Assembly: GCA_027946365.1 (NCBI GenBank)
Contig: JAPEUQ010000003.1
Location: 3,410,001 to 3,474,000 of the forward strand
DNA: 64,000 nt
DNA from: Kalmusia sp. IMI 367209
Taxonomy: Eukaryota; Ascomycota; Dothideomycetes; Pleosporales; Didymosphaeriaceae
Reading direction: 5' to 3'
The position numbers and the translations under genes were made by a program. This document shows positions 23,608 to 35,032 of this stretch, in pieces. Each line of letters begins with the position of its first letter. The first letter of the stretch is position 1. The notes beneath the pieces are model-generated. The model was not told the origin of the DNA and made no database searches. It saw only the letters and a list, made by a program, of their open reading frames with translations.

Positions 23608-25399
23608 CAAAACTCTTAGTTGCCACAGTACTGGCGTCTGAGTATTAAGAAAGGGTTTGAAGCCGAAGGAGTTTTCCTTCCGACGCTATCGAGGAATTAC
23701 CACCAATCTCAGGAGATGTACGGCTCGTCGGACCTGCGAAGGGCGAATGCAGTGACAATCAAATAAGTTGAAATGAGATCTTCTCCAGTGGAGAGACTCT
23801 GGGGTACATGTGGAGACTGTGCGTTACCTAACGCCATATCCTTGTTTCTAGAAGAGTGTCGGTAATCTGGTGACCACTGATCACAGTAGACGCTGTGTTT
23901 AGTTACTTTGGATAAAGTGCTTTAGCGACAAAGATGATCTTTTCCAATTTAGTGTTAACAGCTGACAGGTACAGTCTTCACCAACAGGACCAAACCATAT
24001 TGTCGACTGAGAGAGCAAAATGGTTGTGCATCGTTTTGCGCTCAACGCGAGAATTTTGGTAACCTGAAATGAGGCGTGTGTTAGAATTAGAAGCTGTATA
24101 TTTTGTACAGACTGCTGGCTATGCGCGGCTAGCCCTTGGTGTCGATTGTGCTTGAAACAAAGACTTGGATCGGTATAATCCCTGCCGCGGGCAGTGTTTC
24201 GAAACCTGGCTGGATTAGATTGAAATTGCTGCGCCCCGAACAACGATACGAGAGACGATTCCAGAAAATCGAGACTAAGCAAGGCAGATAGGCTGGATAG
24301 AGCTCTGCTTGTCCCTGTGGTCCGCGGCCCAGGACAGCGGAGAGGCGATACAAGCTGTGGCAGAACATCATAAATCAAGATCAGGATACGCTTGAGCAGT
24401 GAAATCCCTTTAGCAAACGGCCTTTCTTTCGTCCTGTTCCTCGACAGCGTATAGTCCCTTACTTTCTTTTGTTGTTTCAGAGGTACAAGGCGATTGGTTT
24501 ACCACGCAAAAGTTAGCGTGGATAGACTCGGACAGTTTTGGAAGCGCCGAATGATCGCCGCATCCTCTAGATTGACAAGCTGCTGTTGTGGCCCGCGAAC
24601 ATGTTTCAAGCATTGGCGCCGCGAGAAAGTTTCTAGATCGGAGCACGCGGGACGTTCTTCCTGAGTAGAGTGATGTTGCAGTTGTGGTTTAGCCCTTAAG
24701 ACATCCATTAAGCGGCTCCCATCCGCACAACGGGAACTCGAATCTGCATGGTTACCTCAACGATTATCAGGGGGTAAAGTCGTAGATAAGATTTCGTCGA
24801 CTTAAGAAAGGAAAAAAGCTGTTCTGCTGAACAGCACCGAGATGTTCCGTTGACAAGTGAAGTCATTGCATAGAAGCTAGATCAGACATGCTTATTGAGA
24901 ACAGTACATGAAGGGTTTTTTTTCATTGTATGGCAAAGTGAAACTGCGTGCGAACGTATTCTCGCACTTCTTTGTGAAGCAGTAAGGAGATGCTGTTGTC
25001 GGTTTGGGCCAAGGGTGATTTCAGCCTAATCGGAGGTCATGCGGGTAATCTAAAATCCGCCCGAGCATGCAAGAGAAGATCTTCGCACCAGATTTGAGGC
25101 CACGGGCGGGCGCCAACACCCCGAATCCGGGGATTTGTGGGTGTCCCATTTAGGTGAGCGAATAATATGTGCCGTGACGCACCGTGACCTGGGTTCCATG
25201 AGAAGAGCCGCAATCTTAGTGGAACCGCCGCAAATCCTAAGAAACCGGCGTATGGTATATATTCGAGCCAAGACGATAAGAGGAAGGTCTCTCAATGTAT
25301 CTCAATGTACCATTCCGCGCCGGATGTGGGTACCTGTCTTACTGCAGACGAGTCGACGCCGAGGCATTTACGAAGCGCGGCATCCAAGCAAACCTATAT

Positions 25400-25849
25400 T
25401 CAATGTGGGCCCTTTGCACTATGCCTTTTTGTTGATTTGAGTTGGCCGGCGCGTAGAAGGATCGACATAGCTCTGCGACAAACCAGACACATAAGACTTG
25501 TGTCGTGACGGTCAATCAGATGTCCTTGCCAATCTCGATAAGGAATTCCTTTGTTGCGAAAATACTGAAAGACATTGTAGGATCGAGCCATCTGAAACAG
25601 CCAACGCGCGTGCGGATGGTGGTGGCGTGAAATTTGGAGAAGGCGTGGCCGCGATACCGGTGTCTCGCCATCATTTCGTGTAATTTGCGGGCATAGATGC
25701 AATAAGCTGGTTGATATAGCTAAGGATGGTATGCGGATGACGGTGCGTAGGTGCGTCTGGTCATCAAGTTGCATATAGCGGTTAGAATCTGCGAAGGTCG
25801 AGATACAAAGCCGTGGTGGCAACTGTCCCAAAATGGATAGTGTCTTCAC
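25400..25849 (-). CDS. possible gene fragment, unknown
   Basis: This minus-strand frame of up to 149 codons lacks a clear ATG at its 5' end. Its middle part reads like real protein, with His/Pro/Ala-Arg-Trp followed by an amphipathic, aromatic-rich stretch (ARWLFQMARSYNVFQYFRNK then GIPYRDWQGHLID). I recognise no family and see no flanking splice sites that extend it convincingly. It may be an exon of an unrecognised gene, a relic, or chance. Confidence 0.2.
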   Translation of the reverse strand: MKTLSILGQLPPRLCISTFADSNRYMQLDDQTHLRTVIRIPSLAISTSLLHLCPQITRNDGETPVSRPRLLQISRHHHPHARWLFQMARSYNVFQYFRNKGIPYRDWQGHLIDRHDTSLMCLVCRRAMSILLRAGQLKSTKRHSAKGPH

Positions 25850-26741
25850 CGGTCGAAATCAGTGGCGCTCCTTACTCTTGCCTTCCAGCTGAACTGTGGA
25901 GCACCTTTTTTGGTTTTTTGCAGACGAATTACACCACGATTGATGCACCAAAGATATTTGTGATCGATCTCATCCAAGTCAAGCACTGGAACTTCTCTGG
26001 TTGTATTGAATTCCTGACATCAAGATCACCGTTCTTTCACTTGTCTTGCTAGACTCCATCTTGTCCTTGCGACCTTACCTCGCAGGCCTTGGAGGTAGTC
26101 TAGATAGCAACGTTCCTTCTCGATGTCGTTGCCCTCCACATCAATGACATTGGACTCTCTGAAAAGCATTAGAAAGCCCACGGACTTCTATTACCTCGTT
26201 TTTCTCTTCTTCGAAAGCTCCTACTTCTGCCCATTACTTTGGGTAATGCGGCACTTGGAAGGGTGCTGCTTATCATTGACCTAGAGACCCGAAATATGTA
26301 CTGCGCTAGAACTGTAGTCTGTATTCATATTGTGACCCGAGTTACCCTACGATACAAAATACATACGAAGAGCTACGTGTATTCTGGTGCCTTCTAGCTA
26401 TCAGATAGGAAGCTGACAATGAGAGTCCCGAAATTGGTACGAAGCAGACATATCAATAGCTTCACAGGTCGACCGGTATGTCTTTCACTTTTGGCGATCA
26501 AATATACCTCGAGGTCTCTCTCAATTACTGTACAGAGTTTCATCGCCTATAGAATCTCACTAATTATTTCCGCTATTGTTCTCTCTCCTCAGACTACATC
26601 TCGTCGCGGCTGCCTATCAAACTTACGATTCTATTTACTTGAGGACTACTTCAGCCTCCCCGTGCCATAACCTCTCTACGGACCCACGACGATACTTAGT
26701 ACGATCTCCGTTGTGTTCAGTGCTGCTGTTGGTACTGCGAA

Positions 26742-28488
26742 ATGCCTCCAATGACGAAGTGAGCATACTCTTGTACTAACGTGTAATCGTCCGATAGCTA
26801 AGCTTCCTTGTAGTCTTTCGTCAACTACGAAACAAAATCTGCATTACACCACGTTCAGCGAGCTCAAGAAGTATGTGCTGGACAATGCGCTAATGTCCGA
26901 CGGGTATCTCCCACACCACAGCACTCTTCAATTTGAGGCAGTCATCAATGAGGAGGTTCTAGCCTTCTTCCCTGCGAAGTGCAACGTCATCACAGTCCGC
27001 TTAGTGCTCGGTCATAGTCAAAGCAACTCCAAGGACACACGTACTCCCGTATATGCATACATGTGTAGGAAAGATATCGAGTGTGTCAGTCAAGTGCTCC
27101 TGCGTCTAGGCACCAAAACACTGAAAGCGCATGATATGGATGACATCGACTTTGAGACGCCGTTCGATCTTATTTACACCACTTACAAGGCGACGGATCG
27201 TGCCGGCGATAGACTGAGTACTATGGCTGCCCATTACTTCCTCGCTGCGGGTCATATTCCCGAAGTCACGACCCGCACTGATTTTCGGAAAAGCCTGACG
27301 AATTTATGTCGGAGGATGTACAAGCCGGCACCAGGGCCGATGACCTTGCCGGGATACGCAACGGGGGCAAACGGGATCACGCAAACCTTCGACATGAATC
27401 AGAGTAATTACGCTGGTCTCGGGAGTAGCCAAAGAAGTGAGCCAAACTCACTGCTTCAGAAGGGCGAAGATGAGACGCGTGGACGTACGCGACAGCGGGA
27501 CCTCTCTCGAAACACGATACAGGATACACCAAAGGACCCTGAGGCCAACCTGAATGACTTGCAGAATTGTGAAGTCGATCAATCCGACAATAATAAAATC
27601 CCTACTCTGGCTCATGTTAGAGAGCCTTCTTCATTGGCCGATTTGTCTCCTATGCATGACGTTCCTGCAGCATCACGGTCGTACGAGAGCCATGGCTACG
27701 AGTCCAGTGACACTCGTACTGAGAACAGTGAGTCGAATCGTCATCGCCGCTCCTTTTCAGATACTCACCAAAGTGCAATCGATGCCACTCACCCGCACAG
27801 ATTACAGAGCAAGATCCTTGTAAGTACACCATCCGCGTTCTGCATCACCAGCTAACTTAAGCAGAATATCGACGATCTTTCCATCTTCGTCCACGAATTC
27901 AAGCAGCTGAAGGCAGAAAACGTTCAGCTTCAAAAAAACCAGAGTCGAACCACACATCTTGAGGCTCTCGTAGATCAGCTAACACGCAAGGTACGAAAAG
28001 CATCCAACGAGCGAGCTGAGCTGAAGAACATGCATTACATTCGTGGGCAAGAGATCGACCACTTGAATAGACAAGTAAACGAGTCCAGCGCCAATGCAGA
28101 TGAGATACGCGAGGAACTGGACAAAACCAAGACCGAGGCAGAGCAACTGCGCAAGAATCTAAACGAATGTAAATCCGAGTCAGAGACCAAGTACAAGAGA
28201 CTCCAATTCAAGTTAGGTGTACAAGAAGTCCAGGCTCGCGAAGCTGAGAAGCAAGCGCAGGCCCTCGAGCTGCAGAAAGTAGACCTGGAGGATCGTCTCG
28301 CAAGGGCCAATCAAAGCGGCGTGTCGAATCTACAGCTAGCAACCATGAAGACAGACATGGACGCTCTGATGGCCGAGAATGAAGGCTTGAAAAGCAAGAT
28401 ACAGAACCTAGAGAGCGAGGTTTTGGTGGAGAAGGATCGGTTCTTGGATTATAGAAAGAAGATCCGCAACTTGAGCAGGGATGCCTGA
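26742..28488 (+). CDS. coiled-coil protein of unknown function
   Basis: Exons are 26742-26758, 26814-27819 and 27865-28488; introns are 55 nt (GTGAGC, TACTAAC branch, TTGTAG) and 45 nt (GTAAGT). The protein is 548 aa. The tiny first exon (five codons plus two bases) is needed to supply an ATG; the splice phase fits exactly. Residues ~1-170 look globular (ALMSDGYLPHHSTLQFEAVI, FFPAKCNVITVRLVLG). Residues ~170-340 are polar and disordered. Residues ~340-548 form a long heptad coiled coil rich in Glu, Lys, Leu and Gln. There is no nuclear localisation signal or membrane segment of note. The family is not recognised; scaffold or cytoskeletal roles are only a guess from the coil. Confidence 0.75.
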
Positions 28489-28989
28489 GCGCGCACTTGG
28501 CTCTGCGATGGAGACATGAGACGTGCGGGCAAGACGGCACGACAACCGAAGCTCAAAGGATGTTCTCACGTATCATCCTACGACACGGACGCCGTCATAG
28601 AACTTCATTGGAATTCCCAATGGCATTGGAAAAGTTCAATGCTCCAAGATTTATCTTTGGGTAGTTTTCTCTCGACGGAATTTTGGTTCGTTAGATAAGT
28701 CTTCTGGTATATGCACACCAGAACGACTACCTGTTCAGCTCAATGCTTCTAGTCTACCTTCCGGGCAGCCTTATCTTTCATCTACACATATCAAATATAG
28801 CGAAACAGGCAGGAAAATGTTAGGATAGTCTATGTTCATCTAGAATATATGTGCACTTTACACTTGTGGCAGAAAATATGGCCTGTACAATTCATCATCG
28901 CACAGCCCACAGAGACTGCCCTATTATACGGTCCATCACCGCAATGACACTGCCACTATTAGCATTCCTATAGTAATACTTAATGGCCT
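28489..28989. other. convergent 3' intergenic region
   Basis: This is tail-to-tail space between the coiled-coil gene and the Clr5-domain gene; nothing recognised. Confidence 0.45.
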
Positions 28990-30054
28990 TCAGACACTCA
29001 CACAATAGACGATTGTGTTATTTATCCACCCAATGTTCAGCCGCGAACCCACGGGCTGTCGCAACAAGGTTTCTAGTGTCGGCACAGCACTATTTTTGTA
29101 ATACTCTTCCCACTCGTCCTCGGTCATACGTGTGCGCTGTTGTTGCGATTTGCTGTGATCTGGGGACACAGCAAATTCTAATCTCCTCCACATCGCTTCT
29201 TCATGAGGGTACCGTGTTCGTATCAAACCTGCAACCCTGCGAAGGAGTGCTGTGTCCCCCGAATGGGTCGTTATAGTCGACAGTTCTGGGTCAGTGGCTG
29301 CTACTTCGAGTATAAACTCGACCATGTTGCGCACGGCTTCGCCGACGGTGATTTGATCTGCGTGCCCGAACTCGGCGTCAAAGTAGGTGTTCCAGAGATT
29401 GGACAGAAGGTCATGAAACTTGTTTTGGCACGGTGTGCCTAGAGTTGAGGAGCGGGGGCGGTAGCTTTCGTCGACGTTTGCAAACAACGCGCCTGTACAA
29501 TATCAGCAGGGTTTAGCTATGACCGAGGAAATTTATGTTACCTTCTTTAATAACGGCCATAGTCTCCTCATGATCTGGAGGCGATGGTGGAGTGGGTAAT
29601 CGGTGGTCAGCATCCACAACAGCCCCATTAGTCGTGTCCATATTTTCAAGTTCATTTGGTTTCTCTTCACTAGATGATGCGCCGTCTCCTTTTCTGCGTT
29701 TCTTGGGTGGTAGCATGTCTCTCTTATACCATTCTCTGAATTTCTTTTTGTATTGGTCCTTCCTTTACGCGTCGTCAATTCGTGTGTAAAGTATTAGATG
29801 CATAAGGCTTACGTTGCGCGAAAACCATAATCTTCCTCCATCACCTTCATCAAGGCTATGAGGGACAGACCTGGCCAGAGTATCGTGAAGATGTCGTGTA
29901 GTTCATCCCACCTGTGGCCTTGCGAAACATATTTGGGTCTTTCGGTACTTATTTGAGTACAGCTTCTTGTATTGACATGTGCTATAGATGTGGGTGAGCC
30001 CATGCTCTTTTGAAGTCCGCGATTAACATGGATCGATGCGAGAGCTCGGTCCAT
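28990..30054 (-). CDS. Clr5-domain protein
   Basis: Exons are 30054-29813, 29762-29542 and 29492-28990; introns are 50 and 49 nt. The protein is 321 aa. Joining exons 1 and 2 produces a Clr5 domain at residues ~48-98: WDELHDIFTILWPGLSLIAL, then MKVMEEDYGFRAT-KDQYKKKFREW, matching the family's pattern of a Trp-containing first helix and a GFxAxxxQYKxxFxxW end. A basic KKRRK stretch follows. The C-terminal ~165 residues contain helical, acidic sequence of unknown type. Clr5 of fission yeast acts in heterochromatic silencing, but most filamentous-fungal Clr5-domain proteins are uncharacterised. The start at 30054 leaves a ~45-residue head; an alternative upstream start is not excluded. Confidence 0.8.
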
Positions 30055-31007
30055 GGTGAATAATATACAAGGTCAGGTTTCGCGTTCGTACGGATAGATA
30101 AATGAAGAAGGCCGGGATGCAACGAGTATAACAAACAAGTGATTCTTCGCTCGACATATCGAGAAAAAAGAAACTCATTGCGGTAAGACTGATAACGCAG
30201 CATAAGTACTGGGTTGGTGATAGTGTTGTTCATGAGGCTCTTCAGAATGCAATGCATCAGCCACTTGTTCACAATTGGTCGATACTCAAGTGCTCTGCAT
30301 ACACCCCCGTCTGAACGATTGGGTCTCGTGAAAGTGCCTCGCATTAGCGTTGCCCGATGCAGACAAATTTCAGGTAGGTCAAGTAATTTGCTCAGAAATA
30401 CGAGATGTAAAAGAAGGCATACAAATGTGTATTTTGAATGCCATGAAAGGGAAATCGACATATGTAGCTGATACAAGTAGTGTATTATGCTAGCCTATTT
30501 GCAATACGCACGATGAAATTGGCGTTGCAATTCTATCTATGATGCAGACTCTGGGCTACTTGTACCCAACGCAACTGCTTTTATAGCAAGAATTAATCCA
30601 CCATTAGAGCTAAAACTCATGGTATGCACCCTCAAGCAAAAATTTCGAAAAGGAGCAACCAGAGAGATATCAAACCGGTACAAGAGCAAATCTCAGGTTT
30701 GCCCACCTCTCCCAGAAAACGCAGATGAGACGAATAACGTGCTAGCTTCGAGTATCCTTAAGAAACCTCGCTCTGCTTATGCTAATGACGATTTGCTGGC
30801 GGTTTTGGTGGGAGTCCAGCAGAAGCAGCCTTTGCTTTGATTGCCTTCGATAGACCCGTAGGTGGAGAACTAGCATATGAAACATTGTAATGAATCGGAA
30901 TCGTAGCTAACGTCGGTAAAATATCTGCGTGCGAGCAGACGCAACACTGGGGATACGGGAAGCCTGTGATGCAAGCTAGTAAGCGTAGGTGCCTTCCTCA
31001 GTGTGCA
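30055..31007. other. intergenic region
   Basis: It holds the presumed promoter of the Clr5-domain gene and the 3' flank of the zipper-like gene. Short frames on both strands (for example 30619-30840) lack support. Confidence 0.4.
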
Positions 31008-31619
31008 TCACTGAGGCGCAGAATGAAAATTACCGTGAGCCATGCAGTAGCCGTTCTGGTAGTAAGTTGATGGGTAAGTGAAGTAGAGCGGCGTTTGCGG
31101 CGCGAGATCTGCTGCTTGCATCGACTGGATGGGAGTAGGGGCTTGCTGAGCTTGGGAGAATTGGACACTTGAAGTAGAAACATTGTGGAGACGGCGTTGA
31201 AGATGGTTCCTACGATGACGTCCGTCAATATGTTTAGCGCATACAAGCACATCGACTTACATCGCTTTGTTTACTGCAGTGGCCCAAGCTGCTAGAGCAC
31301 CCTCTAGGTCATCCTCGCGCAGTTCAGACGTACGAGCTGCAAGCTCCGTCGCGGCCTCTTGATGGTAACTCTTGATGGTCAAAAGCTCGGTGACTGCACT
31401 ATTACGCTGCGCGCGGAGCCAATCGCTCTCGCGCTCGAGAGTGGCGACGCGCTTGGACAGCTCATCGACCTTCTCGTTCTTGTTCTCGAGCTGGTGCTTC
31501 AGTTCGCTGACAGCTTCGTGTATTTCGCGCTGCCATTTCCGGAATGCACCGATGCTAGTAGGATCCATCGGACCGCTGTCGAAAAATGACGAAGTCGGAG
31601 AGACGGAGTCGGGATGCAT
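31008..31619 (-). CDS. zipper-like coiled-coil protein, unknown function
   Basis: Exons are 31619-31261 and 31209-31008, with a 51-nt GTAAGT..TAG intron; the protein is 186 aa. ATG 31619 is used rather than the upstream in-frame GTG. Residues ~22-100 form a charged coiled coil (ELKHQLENKNEKVDELSKRV, then ATLERESDWLRAQRN) resembling the leucine-zipper half of fungal bZIP factors, including the ERESDWLR element. The N-terminal basic DNA-binding half is not recognisable. The C-terminal ~65 residues are rich in Gln, Pro, Ser and Tyr, and end SAPQ. It could be a diverged or truncated bZIP relative acting through dimerisation. That is an inference from the coil alone. Confidence 0.7.
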
Positions 31620-32177
31620 TTTCAGCACAACAGCGACTTTACAAATTGACGTACGAAAAGGGCGTGGAACAGAAATTGTTTACACGGGTTATGCACAAGA
31701 AGGAGCGAGCGGCGATGGAGAGGCGAGAAGATAAAGTTGTAGCAGGGTTGAGCTAACTTCTGTGTTTGTATACACTTGTCTCTTAACTGTGGTAACCACG
31801 GTGTGCTAGAGACTATACCGAAAGTGGACTAGTGGGAGGAAAGGGGAGTGGTGTAACTGAGTGAGTGAATGTATGCCCTCGGGGATGCAAGCGCAACATG
31901 GCATGCGCCGTACATATTCTTCCTCAATATCAGTACAGTTCAACATACACAAATTAGTAAGCTAGCAGGAGGGACATCTGCTTTTTTGTCTGCCTGTATT
32001 GAGTACGTATCTATCTGGGTATGCCTTCACGTAGTTTAACAGTAATATACCAGTATTGAACATGTATGGTAGAAGCTCGCTGAAACATGATGCGGGAAAT
32101 CTCGCGATGTCTTTCTTGAGGTAGAAGCGTATCAAAGATTGCTCTCTCTTTCGTTTGCTCCAGCACAACAATATCTT
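31620..32177. other. intergenic region
   Basis: This is the promoter side of the zipper-like gene and the 3' flank of the thioesterase gene. Nothing else was recognised. Confidence 0.4.
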
Positions 32178-32931
32178 TTACAAGCTTGCAGATCCTACAG
32201 CCGCTTTCCCATGCTCGCAAGTATAGCAGATCTTTCCATCTTCTGATCCTAGTCTCATTATTCCCGTAGTTTGGGCTAAACGTTTCCCTAGATGAACTAC
32301 TTGATTCTCGACGAATACCTTCGTTCCGATAGGAGCAGGACGCAGATACGAGCAATTCAACGTTCGGCTCACGTGGCCCTAGTAAGATTATAGTTAGCAA
32401 TTTTTTCAATTTGTCGAAGAAGCTTTCACGACTCATCAAAGAGTGCGTGTCGTTGCCCTAACTTGGCAGATGTGTATGCCACGGAAGATACAACTTACTA
32501 TCGACATGTCAGTATCTAATTTCCATTCAAATTTAATCTGCAATACCTGTGTCCCAGAAGCCCTCACTACTTGCAGCCATAATCGCGGTGCTCGTCGTCA
32601 TGTCGAAGATAAGCGCTACCGCGCCTCCATGCAGATTCCCAGACATGTTGCACAGCTCTTCCGTGACCTCAAAACTAAATACTGTTCGCGCATTGTGCGG
32701 GTGTTTTGCCGTCGGCTCAAAGGTCGCAGACTCCAGCTTCAGGATCTTAGAAATCATGGCATCGTGACCGTTGTAGCCTTCCGACACAGCTGCTTGACTA
32801 ACTTCGAGCTAGCATTAGGGTCAGCGGGCGTACTTCGTGAAGAGTAACGTCAAGTATACCCATTGCTGGACTCTCTCGATGGGAGATCCTGAGGTAGGAA
32901 GACTGAATCGTAATCTGAGTTCTTCTCCCAT
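32178..32931 (-). CDS. hotdog-fold acyl-CoA thioesterase (PaaI/ACOT13 type)
   Basis: Exons are 32931-32860, 32808-32548 and 32378-32178, all in phase 0, giving 177 aa. The hotdog signature is NMSGNLHGGAVALIFDMTTS, where the Gly-Gly-Ala turn and following Asp fit the PaaI/ACOT13 active site. Later come VSRTLNCSYLRPAPIGTKVF and CEHGKA, the usual final strands. The enzyme should hydrolyse acyl-CoA thioesters; substrate length is unknown. Intron 1 is a plain 51-nt intron. The second intron, 32547-32379, cannot be removed in one step without breaking the frame. It is resolved exactly as a twin intron, described separately. Without that step the protein would terminate at a TAA 11 bases after the exon boundary. 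Confidence 0.9.
32379..32547 (-). other. twin intron (stwintron, donor-interrupted [D1,2] type)
   Basis: The coding strand reads ...GACACA, G, then an internal 49-nt intron 32546-32498 (GTATTG...ACTGAC...GATAG), then TAAGTTG... to TGCTAAC...TACTAG at 32379. Removing the internal intron joins the lone G (32547) to TAAGTT and creates a perfect GTAAGT donor. The 120-nt external intron can then be spliced, joining ACA (Thr) to GGC CAC (Gly-His) in frame. One-step splicing from GTATTG to TACTAG shifts the frame. Stwintrons of this class are known in ascomycetes; this instance was read from the sequence only. Confidence 0.85.
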
Positions 32932-33371
32932 TTCTGAGAATATCGTGTCGTAGGTGGTACGGAGGAATGATTACGTTGGAGATGTTGGAGCGACGTTGTA
33001 CCTCGGTAGAAGGAGCGAACTAACCTCTTTCAGCAAACGTGTTGCCGCTAGATGTTCACCTCAGCTTACTTGCTTATCCAGAGCTTCTCTAGATCACTTG
33101 TAAAATGATGGAAGAGATGGCGAGAAAGCACCTCAGTACGGGAATGATTGCTCCTCGCAAGGTTTGTATATTCGATCCGAGCGGAACCAAGGCAATTCGG
33201 CGCCAGATTTGTTCGATAAAGACAGCTTCGGAGGTACCAACACAACACCGGTCGTATGTCAGCACGCCAAGTAAAGGATTATACAAATGTTTCTTGTTAT
33301 CTTATTCAATTTCTCGTTCAATAATTTAAACGCCACCAGGAAGCGCTCAATCTCTTTAAACACGCGTCAAT
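32932..33371. other. intergenic region
   Basis: This is the promoter side of the thioesterase and the 3' flank of the MFS gene; nothing else was recognised. Confidence 0.4.
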
Positions 33372-35032
33372 CTATACTGTTGCACCCTCTTCCCCCCTCA
33401 ACCCACTCTTCCACTTCCCACTCCCTCTAGCCCTCACCCCTTCCTCAAACAACCGATCGATCTCCCCCACACTCCTTCCCTTCATCTCCGGCACGACAAT
33501 CCACGTAGCCACCGCTGCTACTACACAACATCCCGTAAACACAAATCCCGTCTTGGCCTTCAAATCCGCCGCATCTGGATTATACAGATACGGCAGCACA
33601 AAATTCGTAAAGATAGCGGCTATATACGCTGCTATACCGCCTATAGCCTGCGAGGGCGCGCGCAGACGCAGCGCAGACGCTTCCGACATGATGGCGTAAG
33701 AGGTAGGCCACACGCCCAAGCCACAGACGGTGATGATGAGCATGAGAAAGGCGGTGGTGAGCCAAGGCGTGAGGGAATGCGAGGGGAAACAGCCTGCGAT
33801 GCCCATGGCCGCCCAAATAGCTGCTGCAGCTAGCAAGGTATAGATGGTGAGATGGCGACGGCTGAGATGTGAGAGCGTCCATGTAGAGCCCAAGTTCGCG
33901 ATGGTCCCGACGATGATGCCGATGATAAGCATCAATAAGCTGTAAGTAGACGACATGCCGATCTGCTGCAGGAAGTAAGAGGCCGAGGAGACGAGGGGCA
34001 GGCCGAAGAGGGGAGGAAGGAAGTTTGCGAAGATGATGATGAAGGAGCGGCGGCGGTTGGTGCCACGGAAGCATTGGGTATAGGTTATGCTTGACGCGAC
34101 GCGCTCTTCTTCTTCGATGGAGATGCGCAACTTTCTTAGAATCGTGTCAACGTCATTCTTGGGGCCGAACAATCGACTGAGGGATTCGTGTGCGGCGTCC
34201 ATCTTTTTCTTTCTGACGAGGTAGGCTGGGCTTTCGGGGAGTATGAAAGCCATACCAAAGGGAGCGATGGAGAAAGCCCATTGTACACCGAAGGCGATCA
34301 GGTAACCCGTCTCATTTTTGATATGGTTGACGCCAAAAATCACAAGGGCACCAAGTAGCTGACCGAGGCTAGATGTTCGATGAGCATATGTCTCTTTCAA
34401 ACAAAATCTTCAAATACTCACAGATTGAAAGCCGGGAAGATTGCCATAGCGGCCCCCCTCAAACACGTCGGCGCCGTCTCAGACACAAAGGTCAACGTCA
34501 CCATCTTGATCAAGGCAAGCGCGTAGCCCTGGATGATCTTGCCGGCGAGGAAGACACCTCTTCTGCCATTCACACTGGGCGCTTTATACGCCAGCACCTC
34601 TATCAGTACACTAAAGGCCGTGATGACACTAGCAATCAACAAGCAAAGCTTCCTTCCAATCTTGTCCTGCAGGCGGCCTGCCGTCACGGCACCGACCAAC
34701 TGCCCAACGCACGGGAAAGCCATCCATAGCGATAACCACATTGCCGGTATGATCCACTTCTCTTCGCCATCTTCTATCTTGTCGAACACGCCGAAGTCAT
34801 GGAGGAAAGGGTCGACAGCGGTAATGCTACCAACAACAACTAAATCGTAGCCCCAGAGGATGATGACGGTTGCGAGACCAAGGATGTAATACACATATCT
34901 GGAGTATTGCTGGAGCGCTTCCTTGAGGGGGAGGTCATCATGGGGGTCGCTCGTGCTGGGGTTGGTCTCGCTCTCGTAACGCGATATCGTGGTGTCTGGA
35001 TCATTTTTCTCTGTATCGAGGTTGAGAGACAT
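33372..35032 (-). CDS. MFS sugar porter (hexose/alpha-glucoside permease-like)
   Basis: Exons are 35032-34422 and 34368-33372, with a 53-nt intron; the protein is 535 aa with about 12 membrane helices. Sugar-porter motifs are visible: GRLQDKIGRK between helices 2 and 3, PESPAYLVRK after helix 6, and PEMKGRSVGEIDRLFEEGV after helix 12. The N-terminal ~45 residues are polar and cytosolic. The overall shape resembles the fungal maltose/alpha-glucoside:proton symporters, but substrate cannot be assigned; the usual PESPRW is PESPAY here. It is not adjacent to any glycosidase, so a dedicated utilisation cluster is not evident. Confidence 0.9.

Larger units (their letters stand above)
23538..26741. 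other. 3.2-kb gene-poor region
   Basis: Apart from the GH7 promoter at the left, no gene is firmly supported. There is no terminal inverted repeat, reverse transcriptase or transposase motif that I can see. One minus-strand frame near 25400-25849 looks partly protein-like and is listed separately. Confidence 0.45.

Noticed and set aside
23538..26741. Transposon or RIP-mutated relic in the gene-poor block
   Set aside because: I could see no terminal repeats, transposase or reverse transcriptase motifs, and no extreme AT bias by eye.
32011..32439. 142-codon minus-strand frame overlapping the thioesterase third exon
   Set aside because: It is the wrong frame of the thioesterase exon, reached only if the twin intron is spliced in one step.
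32498..32547. Mini-exon (17 nt, 32514-32498) as an alternative to the twin intron
   Set aside because: It would need a 31-nt first intron, below workable size, and would insert six residues into a conserved turn of the hotdog fold.
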